Positions 46,051 through 55,245 of a stretch of 64,000 bases of DNA are shown one piece after another (the first letter of the stretch is position 1; each line of letters starts with the position of its first letter). The translations under genes were made by a program, and so were the position numbers. Source of the DNA: Rivularia sp. PCC 7116 (lineage in GTDB: Bacteria; Cyanobacteriota; Cyanobacteriia; Cyanobacteriales; Nostocaceae); contig NC_019678.1 in the NCBI RefSeq assembly GCF_000316665.1, positions 992,001-1,056,000 on the forward strand, given 5' to 3'. Under the pieces are notes generated by a model. That model saw only the letters and a program-made list of their open reading frames with translations, had not been told where the DNA came from and made no database searches.

Positions 46051-46180
46051 CTAGTAAAAACCTTTTAGGCGTAACTAACTCGTAACTGATAACTAAAAGA
46101 AACATTTGCGGAGCATCTTAGAAAATACTCCGCAAATCAGGACTTTGAACGATAAAAATTGATATTTTGAAATGAGAAAT

Positions 46181-46360
46181 TTAGTCAGTTGCAGCAGTAC
46201 TGGTATCTTCTGCTGATGAATTATTCTCTTCTTCTTGCTTCGGTGCTCCTTGCTGATACCTTCTTTGATAACGTCCTGTATTAGTTCGTTTACGAAACTT
46301 CCGGGCATATGCCTGGTTCCGTAGCGCCTTTTCTTTCTTCAGGTTACGGCGCTTAGCCAT
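46181..46360 (-). CDS. Small basic cyanobacterial protein
   Basis: Protein of 59 residues from ATG 46360, with GAGG five bases upstream; an ATG at 46381 would add seven. The first 45 residues are strongly basic (MAKRRNLKKEKALRNQAYAR, RTNTGRYQRRYQQ) and the tail is acidic. The composition suggests RNA or ribosome binding, but no function is known to me. Similar short proteins are, as I recall, widespread in cyanobacteria. Confidence 0.75.
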   Translation of the reverse strand: MAKRRNLKKEKALRNQAYARKFRKRTNTGRYQRRYQQGAPKQEEENNSSAEDTSTAATD

Positions 46361-47205
46361 ACTCACCTCATTAATAAACAACGTTTAAGTTACTGGTAGG
46401 CACTCAATAGATAATTTATAGCTATCTATTTTAATTATGTCGATAACATTTTAACCCAAACCAGTTACTAGTATATTTTAAACAGCAATATAGTCTATCT
46501 CATTTATTTTTGTAATGTCAATGGCTTATATCAAGTTTATGGTATCTATTAATTACAAATTTTATATTTTATTAAAGGTTAGATAATAGGTGTAATCTAT
46601 TTAATGCTTTCTAACTTTAATTTACAAGTACGGTCATCTTTCCTTGTATAAACTTTATTTTTTTGTCACCAATCATCACTAAGGCTTCGATATAAATGAT
46701 TAACAATATCAATATGAATTTCAGTTTTTGATTAAAAATCTTTGCCGAAGCACAAAGCTCAGTCAAAAAATAATGCATATAGTATAAATTCAGAATCTCA
46801 AGAAATAACAATCGATAAGTTTTCTTATACAGTTTTAAGCTATTTCAGTCTGTAAAATATCAAGTTAAAAAAATCAATATATTAATAACTATTGTAATTT
46901 CAGCTTAATCTTCATTTTAATTGCTGACATAAAAACAGATTGTATTACTAATAAATATTGTAATCTCTATAACAAATATATCTTTTTTAATCAACCATAA
47001 CCCAGGAAAGTATTGTTATACACAATAGAAATTAAGTCTTTGGATGCTAAAATTAAGCTATTCTAGGGCTATCATTTTAATAAAATGAGAATCGTTAGAA
47101 TATAGTCTGGCGCATACTTTTTTGTATAAAAGCTGTTATTAACAAGCTAGTTGTACAACAGAGATGGCAAGTCAGGGGAAATCAGTAAATATATAAATTT
47201 GAACA
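46361..47205. other. Long AT-rich intergenic region
   Basis: About 845 bases with only short, atypical open frames and no homology that I can recognise. I see no RNA gene. A sequence TGAGAAT near 47086 resembles a Fur half-site, but a second half is lacking. It must contain promoters for both flanking genes. Confidence 0.5.
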
Positions 47206-47700
47206 TTGAACGTTGCTGCTTTATTTGGTGCAGCCGTACAGTCTACGCGGACTTTATGGCGCTATGGACAAACAATTTTAGGTATTATATTTCGTCATCC
47301 GATAATCGGAACAAGTATTATTCCGATATTACCTGATGGTCGGATTGTACTGATTAAACGAAGAGACAACGGTTTGTGGTCTTTACCTGGTGGAATGGTA
47401 GATTGGGGAGAAGATGTTCCCACGACAATTGAACGTGAATTGATGGAAGAAACCGGATTGGAGCTAGTAAAAATTCGCCGCTTAGTTGGAGTTTACTCAG
47501 CACCAGATAGGGACCCCAGAATCCACTCAATTTGTGTTGTTGCAGAAGCGGAAGTCAAAGGGGAAATGGAGATTCAAGACACTTTAGAAGCAAGCGAAAT
47601 TCAAGCTTTTCCTCGCAACTCTTTACCAAAAGAACCCATGTCCCACGACCATTATCGCCAATTACAAGACTATTTAAATAACTTGACAATATTGGCATAA
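47206..47700 (+). CDS. Nudix hydrolase
   Basis: Up to 164 residues with a complete Nudix box: GGMVDWGEDVPTTIERELMEETG. An N-terminal hydrophobic stretch (GQTILGIIFRHPIIG) precedes it. The start is uncertain: TTG 47206 follows a TGA almost immediately, there is no ribosome site, and no ATG occurs before the Nudix box, so the true 5' end could be lost or use a rare start. The substrate is unknown. Confidence 0.8.
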   Translation: MNVAALFGAAVQSTRTLWRYGQTILGIIFRHPIIGTSIIPILPDGRIVLIKRRDNGLWSLPGGMVDWGEDVPTTIERELMEETGLELVKIRRLVGVYSAPDRDPRIHSICVVAEAEVKGEMEIQDTLEASEIQAFPRNSLPKEPMSHDHYRQLQDYLNNLTILA

Positions 47701-47875
47701 AACTATCTACTAATATCCAGCTTTTAGTTGTTGGATTTAGTTCAAAATTTATTACACTTGCTGCAACACGGATAATCTGTATAGCATACTGGATAGTTAA
47801 GCTGATACGGCAAGTGTTTAATCGCAATTCACCGCCCTAAAATTTATTAAATTTAACTACTAAATTAAATTCAAT

Positions 47876-48694
47876 ATGGATACGATGTTATTTCGTAACT
47901 CTCGGAGAAAACTTTCCCAAGGGTTATTATTCTGGCGTGAAGTTGGTAATGGTACACCGGTAGTTTTTTTGCACGGTGCTTGGTGCGATAGCAGCGAGTG
48001 GGTATCGACAATGGAATTAATCTCCCGAAACTTTCATTGTTTTGCTCCCGACTTATTAGGATTTGGCGAGTCAGAGTATCCTGACATTCACCATGCAATT
48101 GATTTACAAGTTGATTGTTTGGTTGAATTTCTACAGGCTTTAAAATTAGAGAAAGTATATTTAGTAGGACATTCTTTAGGAGCATGGATTGCTGCTAGTT
48201 GTGCTTTAAAGTATCCAGAAAGAGTCCAAGGTTTAGTATTAGTATCACCTGAAGGCGTGGAAATAGATGGACAGCAAAAACGTTGGCAAACCATGCGGCG
48301 CTTAATCAAAGGTCCTTCATTAATATTTAGGTTTTTACAAGTATTTCGTCCTTTAGCTAAAATGTTTGGTTGGGAAACAAAAATAGAAGAAGACTTGCAG
48401 CAAAGAAGAATTTTATTAGAAAATCCGACGGCAACTCAATTATTGTATCAACGGCAGTATCCAGAAATTGAAGCTGAATTATTGCAAGAGAAATTGGATT
48501 TGATTCAGATTCCGGTTTTAGTATTGCAAGGTGGAAAAGATACTCCAGATGCTTTAACAAGAAGTAAGATATATGCTCGACTTACTCCTCAAGCTGAGTT
48601 AAAAATGATTGCTCATGGAGAAGATGATTTACCTCAATCTTGTGCTTCAATTGTTGCTGAAGAAATCAGAGGTTTTCTTAATAAAGGTCAGTAA
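47876..48694 (+). CDS. Alpha/beta hydrolase
   Basis: Protein of 272 residues. The oxyanion motif VVFLHGAWCD, nucleophile Ser100 in VGHSLGAWIA, Asp in LQGGKDTPDA and His in MIAHGEDDLP give a full alpha/beta-hydrolase triad. There is no signal peptide. The substrate cannot be told. A strong terminator follows directly. Confidence 0.9.
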   Translation: MDTMLFRNSRRKLSQGLLFWREVGNGTPVVFLHGAWCDSSEWVSTMELISRNFHCFAPDLLGFGESEYPDIHHAIDLQVDCLVEFLQALKLEKVYLVGHSLGAWIAASCALKYPERVQGLVLVSPEGVEIDGQQKRWQTMRRLIKGPSLIFRFLQVFRPLAKMFGWETKIEEDLQQRRILLENPTATQLLYQRQYPEIEAELLQEKLDLIQIPVLVLQGGKDTPDALTRSKIYARLTPQAELKMIAHGEDDLPQSCASIVAEEIRGFLNKGQ

Positions 48695-48699
48695 ATTGA

Positions 48700-48750
48700 G
48701 TTAAGAATAAAGAGTTATTGTCTTTCCCCTTTTGACTCTTTATTCTTAAC
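48700..48750. terminator. Terminator between convergent hydrolase and coaX
   Basis: GTTAAGAATAAAGAGT (48700-48715) pairs perfectly over 16 bases with ACTCTTTATTCTTAAC (48735-48750), and GCTTTTTT follows on the plus strand. The loop has 19 bases. Confidence 0.85.
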
Positions 48751-48797
48751 GCTTTTTTATAAATTATAATATTTTAAAATTAAATATCTAAACGTTT

Positions 48798-49517
48798 CTA
48801 CATTATAGTTTTTTGTATTCCCCATAAAATTAAGTTTTTTTCTACGACTATTTTTGCCGCAATTTCTGGATATTGCGATTTTAAATAATTGAATAATACA
48901 GTGCGATCGCCTCCTGTTATCACAACATTGCTTTCGGGAAAATCTTTTAACCACGCTGCGATAAAATCTTTGATTCCTGCGATTATTGTGTAGATAATTC
49001 CGCTTTGAATTGCTTGTTGAGTATTTACTGCATACCGTAGTGGAAGCTGTTGCGGTAATTCGACGCTTGGTAACTGCCCGGTTTTGTTAGTAAGAGTTGA
49101 AAATTGTAAACCCAATCCTGGTAATATTGCGCCGCCAATTAAATTACGGTTGTTATCGGCACCTGTGAATGTAAGTGCGGTACCTGCATCAATTACTAAT
49201 ATTGGAAAACCCCAGGTTTCACCAGCACCAAGTAAAGATAAGGCGCGATCAATTCCTAATGTGGGATATAGGTTGTTGAGGGGGATTTCGTTTAAGGTTA
49301 TAAATTTTGCGTTTGGGTGATTTTGCCACAGTTTCGTTTGACTGGGGACTACGGAAGCAATTATTAGAAGAGGAGAGGGGGTGGAGGGGGGAGAGGGGGT
49401 AGATAAGTAATTGGTATCCCAGGCTTTTATCAGTTTATTTTGGTTGAATAAACCCCAGTGTAAGCGGGAGTTGCCGATTATTAATGCTAGCCAAGTTTTT
49501 GAGGGATTTGAGAACAC
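48798..49517 (-). CDS. coaX: Type III pantothenate kinase
   Basis: Phosphorylates pantothenate, first step of CoA synthesis. 239 residues. ASKHA-fold blocks: [15 protein letters not shown] at the start, [12 protein letters not shown] and [15 protein letters not shown]. The usual first Asp (DxGN) is Ile13 here; in my recollection this is common in cyanobacterial CoaX. A Pro/Ser-rich insert ([11 protein letters not shown], about 49370-49404) is coded by a purine/pyrimidine-biased repeat. Confidence 0.88.
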   Translation of the reverse strand: MFSNPSKTWLALIIGNSRLHWGLFNQNKLIKAWDTNYLSTPSPPSTPSPLLIIASVVPSQTKLWQNHPNAKFITLNEIPLNNLYPTLGIDRALSLLGAGETWGFPILVIDAGTALTFTGADNNRNLIGGAILPGLGLQFSTLTNKTGQLPSVELPQQLPLRYAVNTQQAIQSGIIYTIIAGIKDFIAAWLKDFPESNVVITGGDRTVLFNYLKSQYPEIAAKIVVEKNLILWGIQKTIM

Positions 49518-49614
49518 TTTTTTAAACGCAAAGTTACGCGGAGGTTAACGCGGAGGTGCGCTGAGTAAGATAATAATATTATGGTTTAATCAACTGCGAG
49601 GTTAATAATTGTAG

Positions 49615-49677
49615 GGTGTGCGACGCTTCGACTATTTTTCTAAGATAAAATAACTTTACTTAATAGCGTCACGCACC
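49615..49677. repeat. Palindromic GGTGYGTT-family element
   Basis: GGTGTGCGACGCT (49615-49627) and AGCGTCACGCACC (49665-49677) are inverted repeats matching at 11 of 13 positions. Confidence 0.6.
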
Positions 49678-49726
49678 ATTTTAACATTAGATTTTTTGTA
49701 ATAAAAATATAATTTGTTTTGTTCAA

Positions 49727-51565
49727 ATGCAATCAATCCAAAATTATCAATCTCTTATTTATCAACTTTCTCAATTGAGTGATGAGCAAGTTAAAAGAAA
49801 TTATCTCAATTATCTTGAATGGACGCAACCCATTGCTTCAATATTGACATTGATTGATGATATAGAAGCTTTGCGGTTGGTAAGGTTGGCTTTGGATGTT
49901 GATTTGATGTTGGGTGCTTTTTTAGCTGGTAAGGTTAAGCCGGAGTTGCAAAAAGTAACTGTGGATTGGATTGGTGAGTTAGAAATTTCTGACGAATTGA
50001 AGTTAAAGTTATTAACGAAGACTAAATCAAAAGTAGCAGTTTCTTTTTTGGAAGAATTTATCAAAAATATTTATAACGAACCAGCACATTTATCCTATTG
50101 ATACGAAAAGCTTATTTCGCAAGCACTAAAAGAGTCAGAAATTGTTGATGCGGGGTTATATACGAAGATACTGCAAAACTTATTACAAGATGAGCGTCAA
50201 TGGGTTCGTAGAATGGCGATCGCCGTGTTTGGGGAATATGTTGATAAGTCACAAATCACTATACTTATCAAGTTATTAAAAGATAAAAATATACATATTC
50301 GTTGTAAAGCTATTTCGGCTTTAGGCGAAATAGCAGATGATTCGCTGTTAGAAATTATTATTGAAGCTTTGAATGATGAAGACCATCAAGTTCGTGGTAT
50401 AACCGTTAAAGCTTTAGGACGGATTGGTGGAAAGTTAGCAGAAGAATTAATAATTCATGCTTTTTTAGATCAAAATGACTTCGTTAGTAAAAAAGTATTT
50501 GAAACGCTATTAAAAATAGATAAAAATAAAGCTATTCAATTAATATTCTTAGCTTCTCAATGTTATGATGCTGAAGTTCGTAGAAAAGCTGCTTTATTCT
50601 TAGGAAGAATTGTGAATAAAGCAAATTACGTTTCCGATTTGCCTTTATTAATTAATCTGTTGAATGATGTCAATTCAAAAGTTCGGAAAACAGCAGTTGA
50701 AGAGCTAATGATGCTTAAATATGGGATGGAATCACCAGAGTTTAAAGCCTTAAGGGAGGAATATAATAAATTCTATTGTAAAGCGGAGATAGACATCGAA
50801 AAAATTATTAATGAATCTGATTTGTCTACTTTGCTCCTCAAATCTGTAGGTCATGATTATCATGGTCGTAAAGCAGCGAATAAAGCTATAGATATTGAAA
50901 TAGCGAAGGCTGGAAATGTCGAAGATACCAAAGAAAGTTTTATTACAGCTTTACAACATGAAAATCCTAATATACGTTGTGGAGCGGCTAATTATATAGG
51001 AAAAATAGGCGGTAAGTCGGTTATTCCAAACTTGCTTGAAGCGTTGCAAGATGAAGAACCAAAAGTGCGTTCAAGAACTATTGTCTCATTGATATCAATT
51101 GCAGATAAATCTATAATAATTCCGGCTTTACTTAAATTATTAAAAGATGAAAATTATAGAGTACGTTCTTTGGCAGCCTATGAATTAGGAAATATTGCAG
51201 ATGATTCCACGGCGATACCTTCGGTGAGCTTCGCTAACGCATTAATTGAAACATTGCAAGATAAAGCGATTGATGTTAGACGTTCAGCGATTTGTGCTTT
51301 GAATAAAATTGATAGCGAACAAGCAGCAGAAGTGATTTCAGCATCATTACCTTATAAAGATAATTTTATTGATAATATTGCGGCTTCAATTTTAAGCAAA
51401 CATGGGAAACTAGAATATATTACTCATCTATGGAAAGCTTTAGTACAAGCTAAATATATTAATCAAGCTAAAGAGATTAATTTTCATTCTGCTACTGATA
51501 ACTTATACTCCACAATCGAAAAAATCCAGCAGCAACATCAAATTTATAATCCTAAATTCTGTTAA
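49727..51565 (+). pseudogene. HEAT-repeat protein gene interrupted by an in-frame TGA
   Basis: The frame from ATG 49727 stops at TGA 50099-50101 (HLSY stop), yet the same frame continues at once with YEKLISQALKESEIVDAG and runs through HEAT repeats to 51565. Together they make a 612-residue protein ending QQHQIYNPKFC. The neighbouring paralogue has no stop at this place. Either the gene is inactivated, or the two halves are made separately (the second from ATG 50213 in GGCGATCGCC), or the TGA is read through. A 30-base dispersed repeat at 51211-51240 is also inserted in frame. HEAT proteins are scaffolds; in cyanobacteria some act as phycobilin lyases, but that is not shown here. Confidence 0.8.
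51211..51240 (+). repeat. 30-bp dispersed repeat inserted in frame in a HEAT gene
   Basis: The run begins GGCGATACCTTCGG and ends CTTCGCTAACGC. Sequences of this form are frequent dispersed repeats in Nostocales genomes (from memory). Here it adds ten codons (about AIPSVSFANA) where the HEAT pattern expects IPALIETLQD. Confidence 0.7.
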
Positions 51566-51580
51566 CTACTCTTTATTTAA

Positions 51581-53320
51581 ATGCAGTCAAATAAAAATAA
51601 TCAATCTCTTGTTTCTCAACTTCCCCAATTAAGTGATGAGCAAGTTAAAAGAGATTATTTAAATCATTTTGAGTATACGGAAATTATCGCTGCAATACTT
51701 TCGTTGATTAATGATGTAGAAGCTTTGCGGTTGGTAAGGTTGGCTTTGGATGTTGATTTGATGTTGGGTGCTTTTTTGGCTGGTAAGGTTAAGGCGAAGC
51801 TACAAAAAGTAACTATAGGTTGGATTGAGAATTTAGAAATACTGGATAATTTGAAAATTGAGTTATTAGGTAGAACAAAGTCTGAATTTGCAATTCCTTT
51901 TTTAGCAAGAACATTAAATGAAGAAAAAGAATTAATTAGTGCCAGAGTTGAGATAGATTTATATTTTAAAGGTGAAATCGAAGAAGCACCAGAAGAAGAA
52001 TTATTTTATCAAGCTTACCATTATGAAAATTTAAGTACCCAAACAGCGGATATTTTAGGAAACTTTGGTGGAGAGTCGGCAACAAAGTTGTTAATTACAG
52101 CTTTATCAGATGAGCGTAAATCAGTTCGAGAAAATGCTGTAATAGCTTTGGGAAATATTAAAAATAACTTGGCGATCGCTGCATTAGTTACAGCTTCAAA
52201 AAATGAAGATGATGAAATTAGCTATAGAGCAATTTATGGTTTAGGAGAAATTGGTTCGGATTTAGCTCTAGAAGTTTTAATTAGTGCTTTAGCAGATAAC
52301 AAAAATTATATTGCTGAAGATGCCGCTCGTGCTTTGGGAAAAATTGGTGGAGAAGTCGCGGTAGAAGCGTCAATTCACTTTTTACTTGATGAAGATGACA
52401 GGGTTTGTAAAAGTTGTGCTGCTGCGTTGGTTGAAATTGGAAATGAAAGAGGAATTAGTCTTTTATTTTCATTTCTAAATCGTGATGATGCGAATTTACG
52501 TCAAGCTGCTGTTTATGGATTAAGAGATATCCGCGAAAAGCTTATTTTATCAGCTTTGCTGCCAATGTTGCAGGATAAAAACGTTCGAGTTCGTCGGGAA
52601 GCTGTTTTTGCAGTAGCACATATTATTTCACCACCTGATGCATCTGAAGACGATATCAATCAATTTTCAGAAAACGAAAAAAAATCTGTTGCTGTTGCGT
52701 TGTTAAAAATGCTCGTTGACAAAGATGAAGAAGTACGTCGGAGAGTAGTTTTAGTTTTGGAAAGAATCGCCGATGAATCAATTGCACCTCAATTAATTAA
52801 AGCATTGCAGCATAATAATCCAGAGGTAAGAGCTTGTGCTGCAAGGTTGTTAGGGATTATCGGATATCAAGATGCTGTTAAGAAACTATTTCCACTATTA
52901 CAAGATAAAAACCCTAGCGCTAGAGTAAATGCTGCTCATGCTTTAGCAAAACTAGGTGAAGAATCTGTAATTCCCTTCTTAACTAAAATGCTTGCTGATG
53001 AAAAAAACCCTAGCGCTAGAGAAATTGTGATTCTTGGATTGGGAGAAACTCGAAATCCGATAGTTATTCCAACACTCATCGAAATTCTCAAAGATGAAAC
53101 AAACTCTAGTGCTAGGGAAAATGCAATTCGTGCTTTACAAGATATTGGTGGTGAATCAGCAGAAGCTGCAATAATTGATGTTTTATTGAAAGACGAAGAT
53201 TTTTGCGTTTGCGATAAAGCTGCTTATGCTTTAGGTGCGATAGGTGGAGAAAAATCTGTAATTGCATTGCGTCAAGCTTTATTAAACCGTTACATAAAAC
53301 TTACCCAAAACTACCTATAA
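51581..53320 (+). CDS. HEAT-repeat protein (paralogue of the gene before it), probably lacking its C-terminus
   Basis: Protein of 579 residues built of about 12 HEAT units (ALSDERKSVRENAVIALGNI, NNPEVRACAARLLGIIG). The first 75 residues match the upstream paralogue closely, including EALRLVRLALDVDLMLGAFL encoded by an almost identical DNA block. The last coded residues (RYIKLTQNYL) do not look like a HEAT end, and a C-terminal HEAT tail lies beyond the TnpB element, so the gene seems to have been cut. It starts 15 bases after the previous stop. No catalytic domain; partner unknown. Confidence 0.82.
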   Translation: MQSNKNNQSLVSQLPQLSDEQVKRDYLNHFEYTEIIAAILSLINDVEALRLVRLALDVDLMLGAFLAGKVKAKLQKVTIGWIENLEILDNLKIELLGRTKSEFAIPFLARTLNEEKELISARVEIDLYFKGEIEEAPEEELFYQAYHYENLSTQTADILGNFGGESATKLLITALSDERKSVRENAVIALGNIKNNLAIAALVTASKNEDDEISYRAIYGLGEIGSDLALEVLISALADNKNYIAEDAARALGKIGGEVAVEASIHFLLDEDDRVCKSCAAALVEIGNERGISLLFSFLNRDDANLRQAAVYGLRDIREKLILSALLPMLQDKNVRVRREAVFAVAHIISPPDASEDDINQFSENEKKSVAVALLKMLVDKDEEVRRRVVLVLERIADESIAPQLIKALQHNNPEVRACAARLLGIIGYQDAVKKLFPLLQDKNPSARVNAAHALAKLGEESVIPFLTKMLADEKNPSAREIVILGLGETRNPIVIPTLIEILKDETNSSARENAIRALQDIGGESAEAAIIDVLLKDEDFCVCDKAAYALGAIGGEKSVIALRQALLNRYIKLTQNYL

Positions 53321-53411
53321 CTAGACAAAACTAGACATATATAATTTTGGTGTTTACTTCCTGCTTCAAACTGGGGTAGTCGGCTACTTCCCATCCACAG
53401 GCTGAAACTGT
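53321..53411 (-). ncRNA. Putative omega-RNA / right-end region of the TnpB element
   Basis: The 90 bases downstream of tnpB (minus strand) contain a hairpin at about 53373-53393 (GGGGTAG, TCGG, CTACTTCCC). In IS200/IS605 elements the right end is transcribed with tnpB's 3' part as the guide-bearing omega-RNA. The exact ends are not defined from sequence alone. Confidence 0.45.
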
Positions 53412-54542
53412 CTAACTGACAGCCTTACATAAATTTATTGCAGCGTTTAAATCGCGGTAAGCAGTAAAATTACAGTTCTCACAATCAAAAAGTCTTTCAC
53501 TTAAAGAAAGTATTTCTTTTTTATGACCACAATTAGAACAAGTTTTAGATGATGGAAACCATCTATCTAATACAACTAATTTAGAACCGTACATCTTACA
53601 TTTGTATTCAAGCTGTCTTCTAACTTCATAAAATCCCATATCAGCTATAGCACCGGCTAGTTTATGATTTTTCATCATTCCCGATACATTTAAATCTTCT
53701 ATCACTATCGTTCCGTGGTTCTTGGCTAATAATGAAGTAAATTTATGGATAGTATCTTTTCTGATATTGGCAATTTTTCTATGAAGTCGAGCTATTTTGA
53801 GTTGAGTCTTTCTCGAATTCTTAGAACCAATTATTTTATTGCGATTTAACCACTGCAATCGTGATAATTTCGCCTTAAAAGTACGATATGACTTAGCACC
53901 TTCTATAACTTCTCCTGTTGATAGAGTTGCTAGAACCTTCACTCCTAAATCAATACCTACAACTGTTGTATTATGTAAAGTCTGCGGGACAGAATCCTCT
54001 GTCCCGCGAGCTTTACGGTTTTCTTGGATTTGGGTATCAATTTTAAAACTAATAAACCATCTATCTGCTTGACGAGAAATAGTAACTGATTTTATTTTAT
54101 CTCGTTGAGGTAACTTCTCATATGTTTTTAATTTACCTACTCTGGGAACTTGAATAGTAAAACTATCTATAGTCTTACAAGTTCCCTCTAAAGTAAATGA
54201 ATCATTTTTTCCTTTCTTTTTAAATCTTGGTTGACCGCTAACTTTTTTGAAACATCGTTTCCAAGCAGTAGATAAGTTTCTTAAAGAGTATTGCGGTGCA
54301 GATTTAGAACACTCATAGTACCAAGGATTTTCTGATTTTACTAAAGCTATTAAATATTTATGTAAATCAATCGCACTTGGAAATTTTATTTTAGAATCAG
54401 GATTAATTTTATTATGCTCTAATATTGCGCGGGTTAATGCTAATCCCCAATTCCAAGCATGTCTAGAAACTCCACAATGTTTGAGTAAAACAGTTCTTTG
54501 ATTGTTATTTAATTTTAATTCTGTTTTAAATCCGAGTAACAT
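53412..54542 (-). CDS. tnpB: TnpB RNA-guided endonuclease (IS200/IS605 family, no TnpA)
   Basis: Protein of 376 residues. RuvC catalytic residues are all there: Asp in VVGIDLGVKVLA, Glu in IVIEDLNVSGM and Asp in AYRDLNAAINL. The zinc ribbon is CSNCGHKK with FDCENC. It is a nickase/nuclease guided by the element's own RNA that keeps the element in place. No tnpA is present, so it is a tnpB-only element. A 42-base palindrome (53975-54016) is inserted in frame, adding about 14 residues (KARGTEDSVPQTL) before the first RuvC motif. The element appears to sit in the 3' part of a HEAT gene. Confidence 0.93.
   Translation of the reverse strand: MLLGFKTELKLNNNQRTVLLKHCGVSRHAWNWGLALTRAILEHNKINPDSKIKFPSAIDLHKYLIALVKSENPWYYECSKSAPQYSLRNLSTAWKRCFKKVSGQPRFKKKGKNDSFTLEGTCKTIDSFTIQVPRVGKLKTYEKLPQRDKIKSVTISRQADRWFISFKIDTQIQENRKARGTEDSVPQTLHNTTVVGIDLGVKVLATLSTGEVIEGAKSYRTFKAKLSRLQWLNRNKIIGSKNSRKTQLKIARLHRKIANIRKDTIHKFTSLLAKNHGTIVIEDLNVSGMMKNHKLAGAIADMGFYEVRRQLEYKCKMYGSKLVVLDRWFPSSKTCSNCGHKKEILSLSERLFDCENCNFTAYRDLNAAINLCKAVS
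53975..54016 (-). repeat. 42-bp palindromic repeat inside tnpB
   Basis: GTAAAG-TCT-GCGGGACAGA, loop ATCC, TCTGTCCCGC-GAG-CTTTAC. Its outer ends, GTAAAGTCTGC, equal those of the hairpin at 54736-54776. Length 42 keeps the reading frame. Confidence 0.85.
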
Positions 54543-54852
54543 TGTATATAATTTGCTATTTCAAGTTTTATAAATATAAACCATTTATTTTTATATTATT
54601 AGATATAAACATATCATCCTTCTTACAATTCATTAATAGTGTGAATATTAAAAGTTATTAATTCTTAAAAATTCAATGCGGCATAAAAGGCAATGTTGCT
54701 GGTTCGCCTCAACAACCTTTAAGCATCGCTTTACTGTAAAGTCTGCCGTGGGGAGTATCCCCACGGCAGACTTTACGTAAATATATATTACATACCTAAC
54801 ACCATATCTGGACAAAATGGGTAAATATGTCCATTTATGGGTAGAGATTAGA
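54543..54852. other. Left-end region of the TnpB element and flank
   Basis: About 310 bases upstream of tnpB with no gene. They should contain the element's left end; the exact boundary is not visible. The perfect hairpin at 54736-54776 is here. Confidence 0.45.
54736..54776. repeat. 41-bp perfect hairpin sharing ends with the tnpB palindrome
   Basis: An 18-base arm (54736-54753) starting GTAAAGTCTGCCGTGG is perfectly complementary to 54759-54776 around a 5-base loop AGTAT. It lies upstream of tnpB. Confidence 0.9.
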
Positions 54853-55148
54853 TAACAGTTACCAACCCTAGCGGTGGCTGTGCTTTCGATCCGGTTTTAG
54901 ACACAATCGTTGAAGCTCTGGGAAAAATCGGTAGCGATTCAGCCATAGAAGCGATTTTAGAACCTTTACCAACAGATGCCAGTTTGGATAGCTTCGCAAC
55001 TTTGACATTGTTGAGGTTTGGAAGTTTAAAAATTGTTCCGCAGTTGTGGAACATTCAAATCAAAGCCAAAGATAAAGCTTGTTTTTGCGAAGCTATTGAA
55101 CAAATTCAACAAAGACATCAACATTACAATCCCGAATATTGTCAATAA
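54853..55148 (+). pseudogene. C-terminal remnant of a HEAT-repeat gene
   Basis: After a TAG the frame is open to TAA at 55146 and encodes LDTIVEALGKIGSDSAIEAI, then DKACFCEAIEQIQQRHQHYN and PEYCQ. The end resembles the upstream HEAT paralogue (IEKIQQQHQIYNPKFC). No start codon fits. It is most likely the displaced tail of the HEAT gene at 51581, separated by the TnpB element. Confidence 0.75.
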
Positions 55149-55245
55149 ACCAATCTTTCTCTAAATCTTTTCCTCAGCGCTCTTTGTGTCCTCTGCGGTT
55201 TTTATTCTTTCAAAAAATAATTAGTGCCACTACTCAAGTAAATCA

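Noticed and set aside
46617-46811. Small hydrophobic frame on the minus strand
   Set aside because: No ATG start, AT-driven composition and no neighbour support.
47080-47100. Possible Fur box around TGAGAAT
   Set aside because: Only one half-site is visible and no iron gene follows.
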